NCBI RefSeq assembly: GCF_900101745.1
Contig: NZ_FNAD01000003.1
Location: 372,001-436,000, forward strand
Length of the DNA: 64,000 nt
Direction of reading: 5' to 3'
From: Glycomyces harbinensis
GTDB lineage: Bacteria; Actinomycetota; Actinomycetes; Mycobacteriales; Micromonosporaceae
Shown here: positions 35,972 to 44,031 of the stretch, in pieces
How positions within the stretch are numbered: position 1 is the stretch's first letter
How the letters are laid out: every line of letters begins with the position of its first letter
The notes under the pieces: model-generated
What the model was told of the DNA's origin: nothing
Database searches by the model: none
The model's input: the letters and a program-made list of their open reading frames with translations, nothing else
Translations under genes and position numbers: made by a program

Positions 35972-36904
35972 ATGAAGAGGTTCAAGCTGCCCGGCACGGA
36001 GATCGAGGCGCCGAACGTGGTGCTCGGGCTCATGCGCATCCCCGACAAGACCGACGAGGAGGTGCGCACGCTCGTCAAGACCGCCACCGACGCGGGGATC
36101 GACTTCCTCGACCTCGCCGACGTCTACGGCCACGAGGTCCACGGCTGCGAGCGCCGCTTCGGGGAGGCCATGCGGCTCAGCGCGTCCGAGCGCGAGCGCC
36201 TGGTGATCCAGACCAAGGCCGGGATCGTGGGCCCGGGCCCGTACTTCGACTTCTCCTACGAGCACCTCATCGAGGCCGTGAACGGCTCGCTCGAAGCGCT
36301 GAACACCGACTACATCGACATCCTGCTGCTGCACCGGCCCGACGCGCTCGTCGAGCCCGAGGAGGTCGCCCGCGCGTTCGACGAGCTCGCCGCCGCCGGG
36401 AAGGTCCGCGCGTTCGGCGTCTCGAACCACACGCCGCGCCAGATCGACCTGCTGCGCAAGCACGTGACGCAGCCGCTGGTCGCGAACCAGGTCCAGCTCT
36501 CGATCACGCACTCGCCGCTCGTCGCGCAGGGCATCGCGGCGAACATGCAGGGCCTCGACCAGTCGATCAGCCGCGACGACGGGCTGCTGGACTACTGCCG
36601 GCTCAACGACATCACGGTGCAGGCGTGGTCGCCGTTCCAGGCGGGCTTCTTCGACGGGCCGTTCCTGGACTCGCCGAAGTACCCCGAGCTGAACGCCTCG
36701 ATCGACCGACTCGCCGCCAAGTACGGCGTCCCGCCGATCGCGATCGCGGTCGCCTGGATCACGCGCCACCCGGCGAACATGCAGGTCGTCATCGGCACCA
36801 CCACGCCCGAGCGCGTGGCCGCCTCGGCACAGGGCTCGGAGGTCCCGCTGACGCGCGCCGAATGGTACGAACTGGTCCGCGGCGCCGGATACACCGTCCC
36901 TTAG
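35972..36904 (+). CDS. Aldo/keto reductase
   Basis: A 310-residue second aldo/keto reductase, 17 bp after the first and only distantly similar to it (YdhF-like pattern). Tetrad residues: Asp and Tyr in DLADVYGHEVHGCERRFGEA, Lys in IQTKAG, His in LLLHRPDALVEPEEV. The C-terminal cofactor motif is VVIGTTTPERV. Probably co-transcribed with its neighbour; followed by a very strong hairpin. Confidence 0.92.
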   Translation: MKRFKLPGTEIEAPNVVLGLMRIPDKTDEEVRTLVKTATDAGIDFLDLADVYGHEVHGCERRFGEAMRLSASERERLVIQTKAGIVGPGPYFDFSYEHLIEAVNGSLEALNTDYIDILLLHRPDALVEPEEVARAFDELAAAGKVRAFGVSNHTPRQIDLLRKHVTQPLVANQVQLSITHSPLVAQGIAANMQGLDQSISRDDGLLDYCRLNDITVQAWSPFQAGFFDGPFLDSPKYPELNASIDRLAAKYGVPPIAIAVAWITRHPANMQVVIGTTTPERVAASAQGSEVPLTRAEWYELVRGAGYTVP

Positions 36905-36932
36905 GGACACCGACTTCAATTCCACTGAGGGG

Positions 36933-36976
36933 GGCGGCGGCGTCCCGGGTCTGAGGGGACCCGGGACGCCGCCGCC
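36933..36976. terminator. Very strong bidirectional terminator
   Basis: A perfect 19-bp stem (GGCGGCGGCGTCCCGGGTC, 36933-36951; complement 36958-36976) with loop TGAGGG between the convergent reductase and membrane-protein genes. Confidence 0.8.
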
Positions 36977-36979
36977 GTG

Positions 36980-37645
36980 CTACCTCCTGCCGCGGATGAG
37001 GAAGGCCCCGTAGAGGACCAGCCACGCCACCCAGATCAGCCAGCCCGTCAGGCCGAGGAGCCCCAGCGCGTTGCCGCCGTCCATCACCTGCGGGGTGAGG
37101 ACCGCCGAAGCGAACTGGAGCGCGGCCGCGCCGAACCCCATGGCCGCCAACCAGGTCGGGATGACCCCGCCGCGCCGCCCCGCCGTCGACAGGCCGACCA
37201 GCGCGAGCGCCAGGAAGGTCCCGTTCAGGCCGAACAGGGCCTCGTGCAGCGCCCACAGCGCGGTCGCGCTCTCCTCGGCCTGCGTGTGCGCCAAGGCGAG
37301 CCGGACCGCGCTGACCGTCGTCATGTTCAGGTTCTGCAGCAGGATCCCGGCGAAGCCGACCAGCGCCCAGGCCTCGCCCCGCTCGCGCTCCCCGTCGCGG
37401 ACGGCCGCGACCGCACCGGCCCCGAACACGGTCGCGACCACCCAGACGAAGGGCAGGAACACGGTCCCCAGGCGCATCGCGCCCGCCTCGGCGCCGAAGA
37501 ACGCGACCGCGTCCTCGGGCTCCGAACCCGGGGTCGGGAGCCCGGCCGGGACCAGGACGAGGACGTTCAGCAATAGGATCAGGGCCGCGAAGCCGATGCC
37601 CGCGATCCCGCCGATCCGGGCGAACGCATTGATTTTATGGTTCAT
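36980..37645 (-). CDS. Uncharacterised six-span membrane protein
   Basis: A 221-residue integral membrane protein with about six hydrophobic segments (IGGIAGIGFAALILLLNVLVLVPAG, LPFVWVVATVFGAGAVAAV, GLLGLTGWLIWVAWLVLYGAFLI). I recognise no functional motif; it is DUF4386-like in length and topology. It is divergent from a TetR gene, and its start codon lies inside the operator palindrome. ATG 37645 is preferred over 37690, and neither has a clear Shine-Dalgarno sequence. It is likely repressed by the TetR protein. Confidence 0.75.
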   Translation of the reverse strand: MNHKINAFARIGGIAGIGFAALILLLNVLVLVPAGLPTPGSEPEDAVAFFGAEAGAMRLGTVFLPFVWVVATVFGAGAVAAVRDGERERGEAWALVGFAGILLQNLNMTTVSAVRLALAHTQAEESATALWALHEALFGLNGTFLALALVGLSTAGRRGGVIPTWLAAMGFGAAALQFASAVLTPQVMDGGNALGLLGLTGWLIWVAWLVLYGAFLIRGRR

Positions 37646-37659
37646 ATATTCAATATATG
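37643..37659. promoter_or_regulatory. Perfect AT-rich palindrome spanning both divergent starts
   Basis: CATATATT-C-AATATATG, a perfect 8-bp inverted repeat. Its left end CAT is the start codon of the membrane-protein gene on the minus strand, and its right end ATG is an in-frame possible start of the TetR gene. It is the obvious TetR operator, and transcripts on both sides may be nearly leaderless. Confidence 0.65.
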
Positions 37660-37680
37660 CTGCGAAAGATTCGAGGGGAC

Positions 37681-38313
37681 ATGGGGACACCCGCGGGCCG
37701 CCGCGCCTACGACTCGCTGCGCCGTACCGACCAGGCGCACCGCACCAAGGCCGAGATCGCGCAGGCCGCCCGGCGGCTGTTCACCGCCAACGGCTGGGCC
37801 GCCACGACCATCCGCGAGGTCGCCCGCGAAGCCGGGGTCGCCGTGCCGACCGTCTACGCGGCCTACGGGAACAAGACCGGCCTCGCGCTGGCCCTGTCCG
37901 ACGCCGCCCACGACGAGTCCGACCTGCCGGCCGAGATCGCCGCCCTCGAAGCGGCCCAAGGCGATCCGGCCGCGCAGCTCGCCGCGATGGCGGGCTTCGA
38001 CCGGCGCCTGTTCGAACGCTCCGGCGACCTCATCCTCATGCTGCGCGAAGCCGGCCGCGCCGAACCCGAACTCGCCCCGGTCTACCGAGACGGCCGCCGC
38101 CGCGCCGACGCCTTTCGCGCCGAGGTGTTCGGCTCCTGGCCCGAAGGCACACTGCAAGCGGGCGTAGCGGAGTCAGTGGACGTCTACGCGGCCCTGTGCA
38201 ACATCGACGCCTTCCGGACCCTCACCGCGGAGCGGTCCTGGAGCCCCGACCGGATCGAGGCCTGGTGGGCGGGACTGCTGGCGAGGGAACTGCTCGCCCC
38301 GGCCCTCGGGTAG
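37681..38313 (+). CDS. TetR-family transcriptional regulator
   Basis: A 210-residue regulator. The N-terminal helix-turn-helix is at about 20-65 (EIAQAARRLFTANGWAATTIREVAREAGVAVPTVYAAYGNKTGLALAL), followed by a helical ligand domain. The start is ATG 37681 (GAGGGG upstream); ATG 37657, eight codons earlier, lies inside the operator. Its 3' end overlaps the 3' end of the convergent XRE gene by 141 bp. Confidence 0.9.
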   Translation: MGTPAGRRAYDSLRRTDQAHRTKAEIAQAARRLFTANGWAATTIREVAREAGVAVPTVYAAYGNKTGLALALSDAAHDESDLPAEIAALEAAQGDPAAQLAAMAGFDRRLFERSGDLILMLREAGRAEPELAPVYRDGRRRADAFRAEVFGSWPEGTLQAGVAESVDVYAALCNIDAFRTLTAERSWSPDRIEAWWAGLLARELLAPALG

Positions 38314-39126
38314 GGCCGCGGAGGCCAGGAGCGCCAGCTTGTCCGCGTCGCCGGTCCCGGCGTCGGGGTGGAACACCACGAGGTTCAGGCCCTCGGCCCC
38401 GCCCACGGCCAACCGCTCCCGGTTGAGGGTCAGCTCCCCGACCTGCGGGTGGTCGAACCGCAGCGGCGTCCCGCGCTGCCCCCGCACCTCGTGCCGCGCC
38501 CAGAGCTTGCGAAACCGCGGACTGGCCAGCGAGAGCTCCCCGGCGAGCTCGATGAAGCGGGGGTCGTCGACGTCGTTGCCCACCGACTGCCGCAGGTTCG
38601 CGATGAAGCACTCCGTGACGTTCTCCCACTCCGGGTACAGCGCCTGCTCGGCCGGGTCCAAGAACAGGTTCCGCAGCTGGTTGCCGCCCACGACGAGGCG
38701 GGGATCGAGCGCGCGGGCCAGCGCGTTCGACGCCAGGACGTCGAAGTACCGGCCCTCGATGAACGCGGGCTGCACGAGGGCGTCCAGGAGCTTGAGCGCG
38801 CCGTCCGGCACGGTCTCCTTTTTCGGCCGGCGCCTGCGCTGGCGGTGCACGTCCGAAGCGAGCGCGAGCAGGTGCGCCACGTGGTCGTCGTCGAGCCGCA
38901 GCACCCGGGCGATCGCCTTCAGCACCTGCACCGACGGGTTGCGGTCGCGGCCCCGCTCCAGCCGCAGGTAGTAGTCGAAGCTGATGCCGGCGAGCATGGC
39001 GACCTCCTCCCGCCGCAGGCCCGGTACGCGCCGCACCCCGATGTCGGGGATGCCGGCCTGCTCCGGCGTCACCAGCTCGCGCCGCGCTCGCAGGAACGCG
39101 CCCAGGGCATTCGATTTCTCGCTCAC
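38173..39126 (-). CDS. XRE-family regulator with MmyB-like ligand domain
   Basis: A 317-residue regulator. The N-terminal helix-turn-helix is at about 8-80 (GVRRVPGLRREEVAMLAGISFDYYLRLERGRDRNPSVQVLKAIARVLRLDD), and the PAS-like MmyB domain at about 105-270, known to bind fatty-acid-like ligands. The usual family end is near LLASAALPEG; the last 45 residues are encoded antisense to the TetR gene and are Pro/Gly/Arg-rich, so the stop may have been displaced by a frameshift. It is divergent from an SDR gene, the common partner of this regulator type in actinomycetes. Confidence 0.9.
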   Translation of the reverse strand: MSEKSNALGAFLRARRELVTPEQAGIPDIGVRRVPGLRREEVAMLAGISFDYYLRLERGRDRNPSVQVLKAIARVLRLDDDHVAHLLALASDVHRQRRRRPKKETVPDGALKLLDALVQPAFIEGRYFDVLASNALARALDPRLVVGGNQLRNLFLDPAEQALYPEWENVTECFIANLRQSVGNDVDDPRFIELAGELSLASPRFRKLWARHEVRGQRGTPLRFDHPQVGELTLNRERLAVGGAEGLNLVVFHPDAGTGDADKLALLASAALPEGRGEQFPRQQSRPPGLDPVGAPGPLRGEGPEGVDVAQGRVDVH

Positions 39127-39163
39127 CCCTCCAGCGTAAGACCGCCCGCCGCGAGCAGAGGGG

Positions 39164-39192
39164 GTCCTGTGACACCCCCGGCACGACAGGAC
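39164..39192. promoter_or_regulatory. Inverted repeat between XRE and SDR genes
   Basis: GTCCTGT (39164-39170) and ACAGGAC (39186-39192), a perfect 7-bp repeat with a 15-bp spacer. A likely operator of the MmyB-type regulator controlling both divergent genes. Confidence 0.55.
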
Positions 39193-39264
39193 TCAGGGTC
39201 CGCCGTCCGGCCGCGCATAGCGTGGCGAGGGCCCGCTCAGGGCGCACTTTCCAGGAGGAGACCC

Positions 39265-39951
39265 ATGACCGTCACACTGATCACCGGGGCCAACAAGGGC
39301 ATCGGCTTCGAGACCGCCAGGCAGCTGCTGGCACTGGGACACACCGTCTACATCGGCGCACGCGACCCCGAACGGGGCGGGAAGGCCGCGGCGGCGCTCG
39401 GCGCGCGATTCGTGCAACTCGACGTGACCGACGACGATTCGGTGAACGCCGCGCTGGCGACGATCGCCGCCGACGAGGACCGACTCGACGTCCTGGTGCA
39501 CAACGCGGGCGTTCTCGGGGCCGGGGCCGTCGACGGGCCCACGGCCCTGCGCGTCTTCGACACCAACGCCGTCGGCATCGTGCGCGTCACGGAGGCGGCG
39601 CTGCCGCTCCTGCGCAAGTCCGCGAACCCCGCCGTCGTCACCGTTTCGAGCAGCGCGGGCTCGTTCTGGGCGGTGAACAACCCCGAACGCCCCGAGTTCC
39701 ACCTGCCGACGACGCTCTACTCCGCGTCGAAGGCGGCGGCGACCATGCTGACGGTCCAGTACGCCAAGTCCCAGCCGGGCATCAAGTTCAACGCCCTCGA
39801 ACCGGGCTTCACCGCCACCGACATGACCGCGGGTTTCGAGGGCGGGAGGTCGCCGGAGGAGAGCGCCCGCACGGTCGTGCGCCTGGCGACCCTGGGCCCG
39901 GACGGGCCCACCGGGACCTTCCAGGACGAATCCGGGCCGCTGCCCTGGTAA
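39265..39951 (+). CDS. Short-chain dehydrogenase/reductase
   Basis: A 228-residue classical SDR. The cofactor motif is TGANKGIGFETARQL (residues 6-20), NAG lies in VHNAGVLGAG, the catalytic Ser in VSSSAGSF and the Tyr-x-x-x-Lys in YSASKAA. It is probably NADP-dependent, like the carbonyl-reductase-type SDRs it resembles; substrate unknown. AGGAGGAG precedes the ATG. It is divergent from the XRE regulator. Confidence 0.93.
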   Translation: MTVTLITGANKGIGFETARQLLALGHTVYIGARDPERGGKAAAALGARFVQLDVTDDDSVNAALATIAADEDRLDVLVHNAGVLGAGAVDGPTALRVFDTNAVGIVRVTEAALPLLRKSANPAVVTVSSSAGSFWAVNNPERPEFHLPTTLYSASKAAATMLTVQYAKSQPGIKFNALEPGFTATDMTAGFEGGRSPEESARTVVRLATLGPDGPTGTFQDESGPLPW

Positions 39952-39965
39952 GCGGCGCAGGCGAT

Positions 39966-39992
39966 GCCGCCTCACGGGCCCCGTGAGGCGGC
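39966..39992 (+). terminator. Terminator after the SDR gene
   Basis: GCCGCCTCACGGG (39966-39978) and CCCGTGAGGCGGC (39980-39992), a perfect 13-bp inverted repeat 14 bp after the stop. The 230 bp from here to the tRNA gene contains no supported gene. Confidence 0.65.
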
Positions 39993-40222
39993 CGGTGCGG
40001 AAGGCCGCTCCGCAAGCCGTCGCCGGCGACGCGCACGCCGAGATCGCCTAGCAGCCCTACCCGCTCCAGGCCGGCGTATGTCGGCCCTCTTCCGGGCGAG
40101 GCTCTGACTGCCGGGCCGTTCGCGCAGTTCAGGCAACGGACGCACCCACGGCGCCGGCGAATACCTGGCGGCGTTTTGAGGCGGTGGTGCTGTACCCTGG
40201 CTGAGGCCGCTTTCGCGGCCAT

Positions 40223-40299
40223 CGGGACGTGGCGCAGCTTGGTAGCGCACCTCGTTTGGGACGAGGGGGTCGCAGGTTCAAATCCTGTCGTCCCGACCA
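40223..40299 (+). tRNA. tRNA-Pro(UGG)
   Basis: A 77-nt gene with CCA encoded. Acceptor CGGGACG pairs with CGTCCCG; the D arm contains GGTAGCGC; the anticodon stem CCTCG/CGAGG encloses loop TTTGGGA with anticodon TGG; the T arm is CAGGTTCAAATCCTG. All arms pair, and it reads as a functional proline tRNA. Confidence 0.98.
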
Positions 40300-40302
40300 A
40301 AA

Positions 40303-40349
40303 CTCCCAGGTCAGGGACTTGCTCCATGGCTTGGGAGCTTTCCTTTTTT
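40303..40349 (+). terminator. Terminator of the tRNA-Pro transcript
   Basis: CTCCCA (40303-40308) pairs with TGGGAG (40332-40337), followed by the T-rich tract TTCCTTTTTT, one of the few clear U-runs in the window. Confidence 0.6.
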
Positions 40350-40350
40350 G

Positions 40351-40766
40351 CGATTGCTCGTCTCTCGCTGGTCTAGACGTTCCAGGATGCCCTGGGATAC
40401 CCAGGGGCGACAGCCTTCTTTTGGGTTAACTAAGTCCCAGTCTTCGGTGAACTCGAGCCTGGTTGCGTGCCTTAGGGTGTCGCCAGCAAACATCGGAAAG
40501 TTCGAGGGCGCCAGGTGAGAGGCGTTCAAGGTGCACATGTCGGGTGACCCGTCAGCATCACACCGCTGATGTGGGGGCACCTGTAGTAGGGCATCGCTGG
40601 TGCCTCCAGGTCTGGTCAGTTTCGAGAGACTCCCGGAGAAGGTCGTCTGTGCCCCGGGCCTCGATGAAGGCGATGTTCCTAATGATGATCTGGGTATCCG
40701 GGTCGAGGAGCCCGCTACGCGAAATGTGCGGCCGTCTACCGCGCGGTCCTGGTCATGACCGTGCAC
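40351..40766 (-). pseudogene. Decayed coding region next to tRNA-Pro
   Basis: On the minus strand, three protein-like stretches lie in order but in different frames: DTQIIIRNIAFIEARGTDDLLRESLE (about 40715-40630), MPYYRCPHISGVML (about 40600-40555) and PMFAGDTLRHATRLEFTEDWDLVNPKEG (about 40495-40410). The codon bias is weaker than in the flanks. This pattern fits one or two small genes broken by frameshifts. I cannot name the family. Local GC is lower than average, and the site downstream of a tRNA is a common integration spot, but no attachment repeat or integrase is seen. Confidence 0.3.
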
Positions 40767-40776
40767 AGGGCAAGCC

Positions 40777-41376
40777 CTAGAGTCTGTCGCGGTTGGCGAT
40801 CGCCCTGCGTATCGCGGTGCCGATCCAGTGGGCCTCCGCGAGCGCCCTGATCTCCTTGCGGGACGGTCGGGTCCGGCGGTCGGGGAAGAGCGAGTTCTCG
40901 AGTCGGATGGCGGCGACGAGCGACAGGAGCGCCTGCGTGCGCTCGTCGAACGCGCGGCCGTTCCGGGCGGCGGAGGCGAGGCGGGTGCGGGCGTCGGCCG
41001 TCGCGTTTCGATCGCTTGATCGGTATCGGATGTCGGTGAAGATCCCCAGAGACTTCGTGCTTTCGTGGAGCAATGCGCCGGAGGCGACGAGGCCGTCGCG
41101 CACGGTCGGCAGGAGGCCCTTCTTGGTCTCTTTGACCAGGGCGTGCGGTGAGCAGGGCTTGTCCGCGGCGATGGCGGCGAGGCGCGAATCGAGGAGGGGA
41201 TCGCCCGTGGGCGTCGGGTCGAGGACGCGGACCTTCTTGCCGTCTAGGCCGATGCGTCCGGCGAGCACGAGTTCGTAGAGGACCGCGCCGCCGAGGCCCA
41301 GGTCGAGGTGCGTGCTGGCCCGGCCGTTCGTGCTTTCGTGCGAGATCAGCGCCAGCTCTTCGAGCAGTGTGGGCAT
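40777..41376 (-). CDS. GPP34-family protein
   Basis: A 199-residue protein matching the Golgi phosphoprotein 3 (GPP34) fold frequently found in actinomycetes. The conserved N-terminus is TLLEELALISHESTNGRASTHLDLGLGGAVLYELVLAGRIGL and the mid-region VKETKKGLLPTVRDGLVASGALLHE. The eukaryotic protein binds phosphatidylinositol-4-phosphate; the bacterial role is unknown. The start ATG 41376 follows a weak ribosome-binding site. Monocistronic. Confidence 0.85.
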   Translation of the reverse strand: MPTLLEELALISHESTNGRASTHLDLGLGGAVLYELVLAGRIGLDGKKVRVLDPTPTGDPLLDSRLAAIAADKPCSPHALVKETKKGLLPTVRDGLVASGALLHESTKSLGIFTDIRYRSSDRNATADARTRLASAARNGRAFDERTQALLSLVAAIRLENSLFPDRRTRPSRKEIRALAEAHWIGTAIRRAIANRDRL

Positions 41377-41380
41377 GGCT

Positions 41381-41550
41381 TCAGCCTAGGGCCTGGAAGA
41401 TCTGGTCCCAGATGCCGTCCGCAGTCCAGCGGTCTGAGTTGGGCATACTGCCTCCACGACCGCCCGCCCGATTATGAGGATGTCCCGATCGTCGAGAAGG
41501 AAGATCTCGGGATACTGAGGCTGCATCCTTCGCTTGCCGAGATGGGGCAT
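41381..41550 (-). pseudogene. Small gene remnants upstream of GPP34
   Basis: One frame encodes YPEIFLLDDRDILIIGRAV (about 41515-41460), which looks like the start of a small actinomycete protein. A second frame encodes SDRWTADGIWDQIFQALG ending at 41381, which resembles the W-x-ADG-x-W motif near the N-terminus of IS5-type transposases. Neither continues. Probably the scar of an insertion or deletion next to the GPP34 promoter. Confidence 0.25.
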
Positions 41551-41648
41551 TGCGGCGACCGGCGTCCCGCGCACGCGCGTCGGTATGTTGGCGGCGGAGG
41601 GCCATACTCGTCGGCGAGGCACGACGAATCGACGACGAGGCAGGGAAC

Positions 41649-42179
41649 ATGACACGGCAGCGGCCCCGGACCTACCAGTGGCACCTCGCCGCGGACGGCA
41701 CCGCGATCAAGGCGTACCCGAAGGCGCTGGACCACTCGAACCCGCAGCAGGAGGCGCCGAAAGGCCTGAAGTACCTCCGCTACGCCACCGTGCGGCGCCT
41801 GGCGCTCGCGGACTTGTACGCCGTCGAGGACGCCCTCGACGAGTCCGCCGCGCGCTACGAGCGCGTGGCGCGGGCGGTGACCCTCACGGGCGTGTTCGGG
41901 CTGGCCGCAATGATCGTCGGCTGGCTCGTCCTCCCCGCGATCGGCCTCGACGATGCCTGGACGCCGATCCTGCGCGTCGCCTCGATCCCGGTCCTGGCGG
42001 TCGGCGTCGCGGGCGTGATGTTCACGCCTCTGTCGATGCGCCGCAGCATCGACCGCATCCGCACCGAAGGGGGCCTCGACGTCTCGGCGCCCAAGGTCCT
42101 CAAGGAGGACGAAGCGCTGGCCCTGCTTCACGCCCCGGGGACGGTCTCCGGCCCGGCTATTGAAGCAGGCACCCTCTGA
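41649..42179 (+). CDS. Uncharacterised protein with two membrane spans
   Basis: A 176-residue protein. The N-terminal 80 residues are soluble (RTYQWHLAADGTAIKAYPKALDHS), followed by two hydrophobic helices (VTLTGVFGLAAMIVGWLVLP and ILRVASIPVLAVGVAGVMFTP) and a basic/acidic C-tail. No recognised family. ATG 41649 is preferred with AGGCAGGGA upstream; an earlier in-frame ATG at 41550 gives an Arg-rich extension without support. Confidence 0.65.
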   Translation: MTRQRPRTYQWHLAADGTAIKAYPKALDHSNPQQEAPKGLKYLRYATVRRLALADLYAVEDALDESAARYERVARAVTLTGVFGLAAMIVGWLVLPAIGLDDAWTPILRVASIPVLAVGVAGVMFTPLSMRRSIDRIRTEGGLDVSAPKVLKEDEALALLHAPGTVSGPAIEAGTL

Positions 42180-42654
42180 GGGGCCCTCACTCCTGCGGTG
42201 GCAGGGTGGGGTGCACGGTCCGGCGTCGCAGCGGTTTTGCCACAGGTGTCAGCGGTCGGCGACCTGGATCGCTCTGGCTGGGCCGCGGTGATGGCGGCGC
42301 CGTAGGCGCCGGCCCGCAGACGCGGCTCCGCTCGATCCCCAGCATGCCGGCCCTCCGGGCGACGCCGACCTCGGCGGCACCGGACTCTCCCACGTTGAGG
42401 AGATCGTCGACATCGACGGCTACACCGCCGAGGTACTCGACGTAGAACGCCGCGCCATCTCCAGCATCGGCCTCCGCCCCAACCCCTCGACGAGCGAGCA
42501 GGACACCGCCCCGCTCGAACAGTCGATCCACCAGTCTCGGCCCGGCACGTCATCGCCGTGCCCCGATCCGTGCCGGCATTCCGAGGCGCCGCGGTTTCGG
42601 TGATGGCGACTTCGGTCGTGCAGTGGATTGCCGTGAGGCGGCCGAAACCATGTG
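42180..42654. other. Long intergenic region with a possible coding fossil
   Basis: About 475 bp without an intact gene. On the plus strand from about 42346 to 42567 one frame lacks a start but encodes GDADLGGTGLSHVEEIVDID and further protein-like sequence, a probable fragment of a lost gene of unknown family. The rest shows no recognisable element. The AT-rich operator array begins at 42655. Confidence 0.3.
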
Positions 42655-42737
42655 AATTGGCCTCGTTTCACCATGGGAGCAGGCCAATTATTCGCGATTG
42701 GCACTGGTTCGGGTGCCAATCGGCCCAGAGTATTGGT
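42655..42737 (+). promoter_or_regulatory. Array of alternating ATTGG/CCAAT half-sites
   Basis: Five half-sites in alternating orientation: AATTGGCC (42655), GGCCAATT (42682), ATTGGCAC (42697), GTGCCAAT (42713), ATTGGT (42732). Neighbouring pairs form perfect inverted repeats, for example ATTGGCAC-N8-GTGCCAAT. The array sits directly upstream of the sugar-uptake operon and is a likely cooperative operator, perhaps for the MocR-type regulator encoded in the operon (inference). Confidence 0.6.
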
Positions 42738-42778
42738 CTCACGAAGTGCGCGATGGCGCACCCCTCGAGAGGAGATCA

Positions 42779-44023
42779 ATGATGATCAGCTGTAGCGCGC
42801 GACGCGCGTCCCTGGCGGTGATGGCCGCCGGCGCGCTCGCCCTCACCGCGTGCTCAGGTGGCGGCGACGACGGCGACGGGACCGGGTCGATCACGTTCGG
42901 CAACTGGCAGTGGCTCGAAACGGGCCGCGGCGAGGCCATGTGGGACGCCGCCACCGCGTTCGAGGACGCCGAGCCGGACATCCGGCTGGAGAAGTCCGAG
43001 ACCCCCTTCGCCCAGTACGCGGACAAGCTCAACACCGAGCTCGGCGCCGGCGCCGGACCCGATGTCTTCGTCGTCCTCGACCGGCAGTTCGCCACCCTCG
43101 CGGAGGCGGGCCTGCTCGAACCCCTCGACGACGCGGTCGCCGACGCGGACCTCAACGCCACCAACGACAACCTCAACATCGACGGCGAGCAGCTCGCCGT
43201 CACCTGGGAGCAGGTCAGCTACGCCCTACTCGGCAACGCGAACGTCCTCGAAGAGGCCGGGATCGAGCAGATGCCCACCACCGTCGAGGAGCTCATCGCC
43301 GCGGGCGAGCAGGCCGAGGCCGCCGGGTTCGACGGCTTCGCCGTGCGCCACCAGATGAACGAGTACAACGGCTGGGCCTACGACTTCCCCAGTTGGACCT
43401 ACGGCTACGGCGGCTCCTGGTCAGACGGCGAGAACCTGACGGTCGACTCCGCGGAGAACATCGCCGGCGTCAGCGCCTACAAGGAGGTCTTCGACGCCGG
43501 GATCGTCCCGGTCGGCGACGACGCCTCGACCTTCCGCTCCAAGTTCAAGGAGAACCAGCTGGCGATGATCATCGACAACAGCGGCACCGCGCTGTCGCTG
43601 ACCTCGGACAGCCAGCTCACCGGTCAGGACCTCGTCTCGGCGCCGCTGCCGTTCCCCGACCCGGGCGCGCACCAGAAGCTCGTCCTGGCCGTCAACGCCA
43701 ACAGCGACAACAAGGAGGCCGCGAAGCAGTTCGTCTCGTGGGCGGTCTCCGAAGAGGGCCAGGCCACGCTCCGCCCGTCGCTCGGCGCCAGCGTCCTGGC
43801 GACCGACGTCCCGATCGACGCCGAATTCGCCGCGGCCAACCCCTGGGCCGAGACGTTCGTCGAACTCGGCGCGACCAACCGCAGCGGCCTGCCCGCCGGC
43901 TTCGAGACCGAGGCCGACCCGATCATGCGGGCCGTACTCGAACAGGTCGAACGCGTCATCACCGAGGACCTGGACCCCGCCGAGGCGATGCGCAACGCCC
44001 AAGCCGCCCTGGAAGCGGACTGA
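42779..44023 (+). CDS. Carbohydrate ABC transporter substrate-binding lipoprotein (CUT1)
   Basis: A family 1 solute-binding protein of about 414 residues, membrane-anchored outside the cell. The signal peptide ends in lipobox LTAC (Cys25) and a Gly/Asp linker. Typical blocks are ITFGNWQW, GPDVFVVLDRQFATLAEAGLLEPLDD and VSWAVSEEGQATLRPSLGA. ATG 42779 and 42782 are adjacent; GAGAGGAG fits either. It is the first gene of an eight-gene carbohydrate operon. Ligand unknown; a hexitol, sugar acid or short oligosaccharide is suggested by the enzymes downstream. Confidence 0.94.
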   Translation: MMISCSARRASLAVMAAGALALTACSGGGDDGDGTGSITFGNWQWLETGRGEAMWDAATAFEDAEPDIRLEKSETPFAQYADKLNTELGAGAGPDVFVVLDRQFATLAEAGLLEPLDDAVADADLNATNDNLNIDGEQLAVTWEQVSYALLGNANVLEEAGIEQMPTTVEELIAAGEQAEAAGFDGFAVRHQMNEYNGWAYDFPSWTYGYGGSWSDGENLTVDSAENIAGVSAYKEVFDAGIVPVGDDASTFRSKFKENQLAMIIDNSGTALSLTSDSQLTGQDLVSAPLPFPDPGAHQKLVLAVNANSDNKEAAKQFVSWAVSEEGQATLRPSLGASVLATDVPIDAEFAAANPWAETFVELGATNRSGLPAGFETEADPIMRAVLEQVERVITEDLDPAEAMRNAQAALEAD

Positions 44024-44031
44024 CCCCGAAC

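Noticed and set aside
40176-40429. Two short plus-strand ORFs over the tRNA
   Set aside because: They cover the tRNA-Pro gene and owe their openness to it; no similarity to proteins.
40223-41648. Integrated genomic island at tRNA-Pro
   Set aside because: No integrase, no repeat of the tRNA 3' end within the window and no coherent cargo; kept only as a remnant strip.
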